This document shows positions 63,580 to 64,000 of a DNA stretch of 64,000 nucleotides, piece after piece. A program made the translations under genes and the position numbers. This DNA is from Hymenobacter negativus (GTDB taxonomy: Bacteria; Bacteroidota; Bacteroidia; Cytophagales; Hymenobacteraceae). The DNA lies in the NCBI RefSeq assembly GCF_017571495.1, contig NZ_JAGETZ010000020.1, forward strand, positions 1 to 64,000. Direction: 5' to 3'. The notes below the pieces were generated by a model, which saw only the letters and a list, made by a program, of their open reading frames with translations, was not told where the DNA came from and did no database searches. The stretch's first letter is position 1. The number at the start of each line of letters is the position of its first letter.

Positions 63580-64000
63580 TTAGCGTGGCTCAGTTAGATT
63601 TTCCATCAATTCGCGGGAGCGGTGCAGGTACTGTCGGGGCGAAAGCCCGGCAAACTCCTTAAAGCCCCGGATGTGGTGCGACTGGTCGGCGTATTCGTGG
63701 GTGAAAGCCAGGTCCGAAAGCTTGTCGTAGCTGGCTGTTCGTAGTTGCCGCAACGTGGCCTGGAACTGACAAATGCGGGCAAACAGCTTGGGCGGCACAC
63801 CTACCCGGTGCTGAAACTTACGCTGCAGGCTGCGCTCCGAAAGCTGTGTTTCCTGCTGCAACTCGCGCAACGACACGCGGCCTTGAGTGGCTAGCAGCCG
63901 CGTCAGGGCGTGTTGCACGCTGGGGTCTGTGGGCTGCGCGGGGCGGGCGGTGGTATTCAGCAGAAACGCAGCTAGCAACTCCAGCTGCGCCGCAGTGGTT
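63580..64000 (-). CDS. AraC-family regulator, C-terminal part (cut by window edge)
   Basis: The frame is open through the right edge, so the N-terminal sensor domain lies outside. The visible part is the DNA-binding domain: LRELQQETQLSERSLQRKFQ (first helix-turn-helix) and KLSDLAFTHEYADQSHHIRG with FKEFAGLSPRQYL (second). It may regulate the two genes that follow, which is inference from position. Confidence 0.87.
   Translation of the reverse strand, partial: TTAAQLELLAAFLLNTTARPAQPTDPSVQHALTRLLATQGRVSLRELQQETQLSERSLQRKFQHRVGVPPKLFARICQFQATLRQLRTASYDKLSDLAFTHEYADQSHHIRGFKEFAGLSPRQYLHRSRELMENLTEPR

Overview
The window looks like chromosomal DNA from a GC-rich aerobic Bacteroidota of the Cytophagales, most like Hymenobacter. 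Three lines point there. Three secreted proteins end in type IX secretion (T9SS) sorting domains. Promoter-like sites match the Bacteroidota -7 element TAnnTTTG, with the exact 8-mer TACCTTTG upstream of the tRNA, rpsA, smpB and ftsX. Start codons mostly lack Shine-Dalgarno sequences. There is no rRNA, prophage, CRISPR array or intact insertion sequence. The only mobile-element trace is one decayed serine recombinase.

Layout, left. 0-12.9 kb is mainly minus-strand housekeeping: cyanophycin synthetase, an SGNH lipoprotein, tRNA-Cys, ribosomal protein S1, a DUF3298 lipoprotein, a fatty acid desaturase, an HNH nuclease with a structured leader, an NlpC/P60 hydrolase, smpB and tsaD; one alpha/beta hydrolase is on the plus strand. 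13.2-22.1 kb is a plus-strand envelope and RNA-modification block: tamB, ftsX, a DUF3098 protein, uppP, truB, ribF. 22.1-27 kb holds a carboxypeptidase-regulatory-domain protein and a 3-oxoacid CoA-transferase whose two subunit genes are separated by three unrelated genes.

Layout, middle. 27-39.5 kb is a secreted-surface region: a 3,232-residue T9SS protein, a beta-helix protein on the same strand, and a smaller T9SS protein. A GNAT-nitrilase fusion follows. 41.8-43.9 kb is a decaying patch: an EthD-family gene interrupted by one in-frame amber codon, an AraC regulator, and a recombinase remnant with several lesions. Next come a GNAT enzyme, an SDR oxidoreductase and a T9SS protein with two DUF4394 copies.

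Layout, right. 47.7-56.2 kb is an RDD / SpoIIM / DUF4129 / DUF4350 / MoxR / DUF58 locus. The plus-strand genes overlap or abut from the DUF4129 gene to moxR, and a NADAR-domain gene sits between moxR and the DUF58 gene. MoxR ATPases with DUF58 proteins are thought to act as a chaperone module; the surrounding membrane proteins suggest envelope work. The remainder holds two polytopic membrane proteins, a GH20 hexosaminidase, a DEDDh exonuclease, a DUF1772 protein, an NAD(P)-binding protein and an AraC regulator cut by the window edge.

The most notable non-coding features are long near-perfect hairpins at gene ends, two of which fill the gap between convergent stop codons; a nested three-helix leader ahead of the HNH gene; -7 boxes so close to start codons that leaderless transcripts are likely; and several short-motif spacer repeats.
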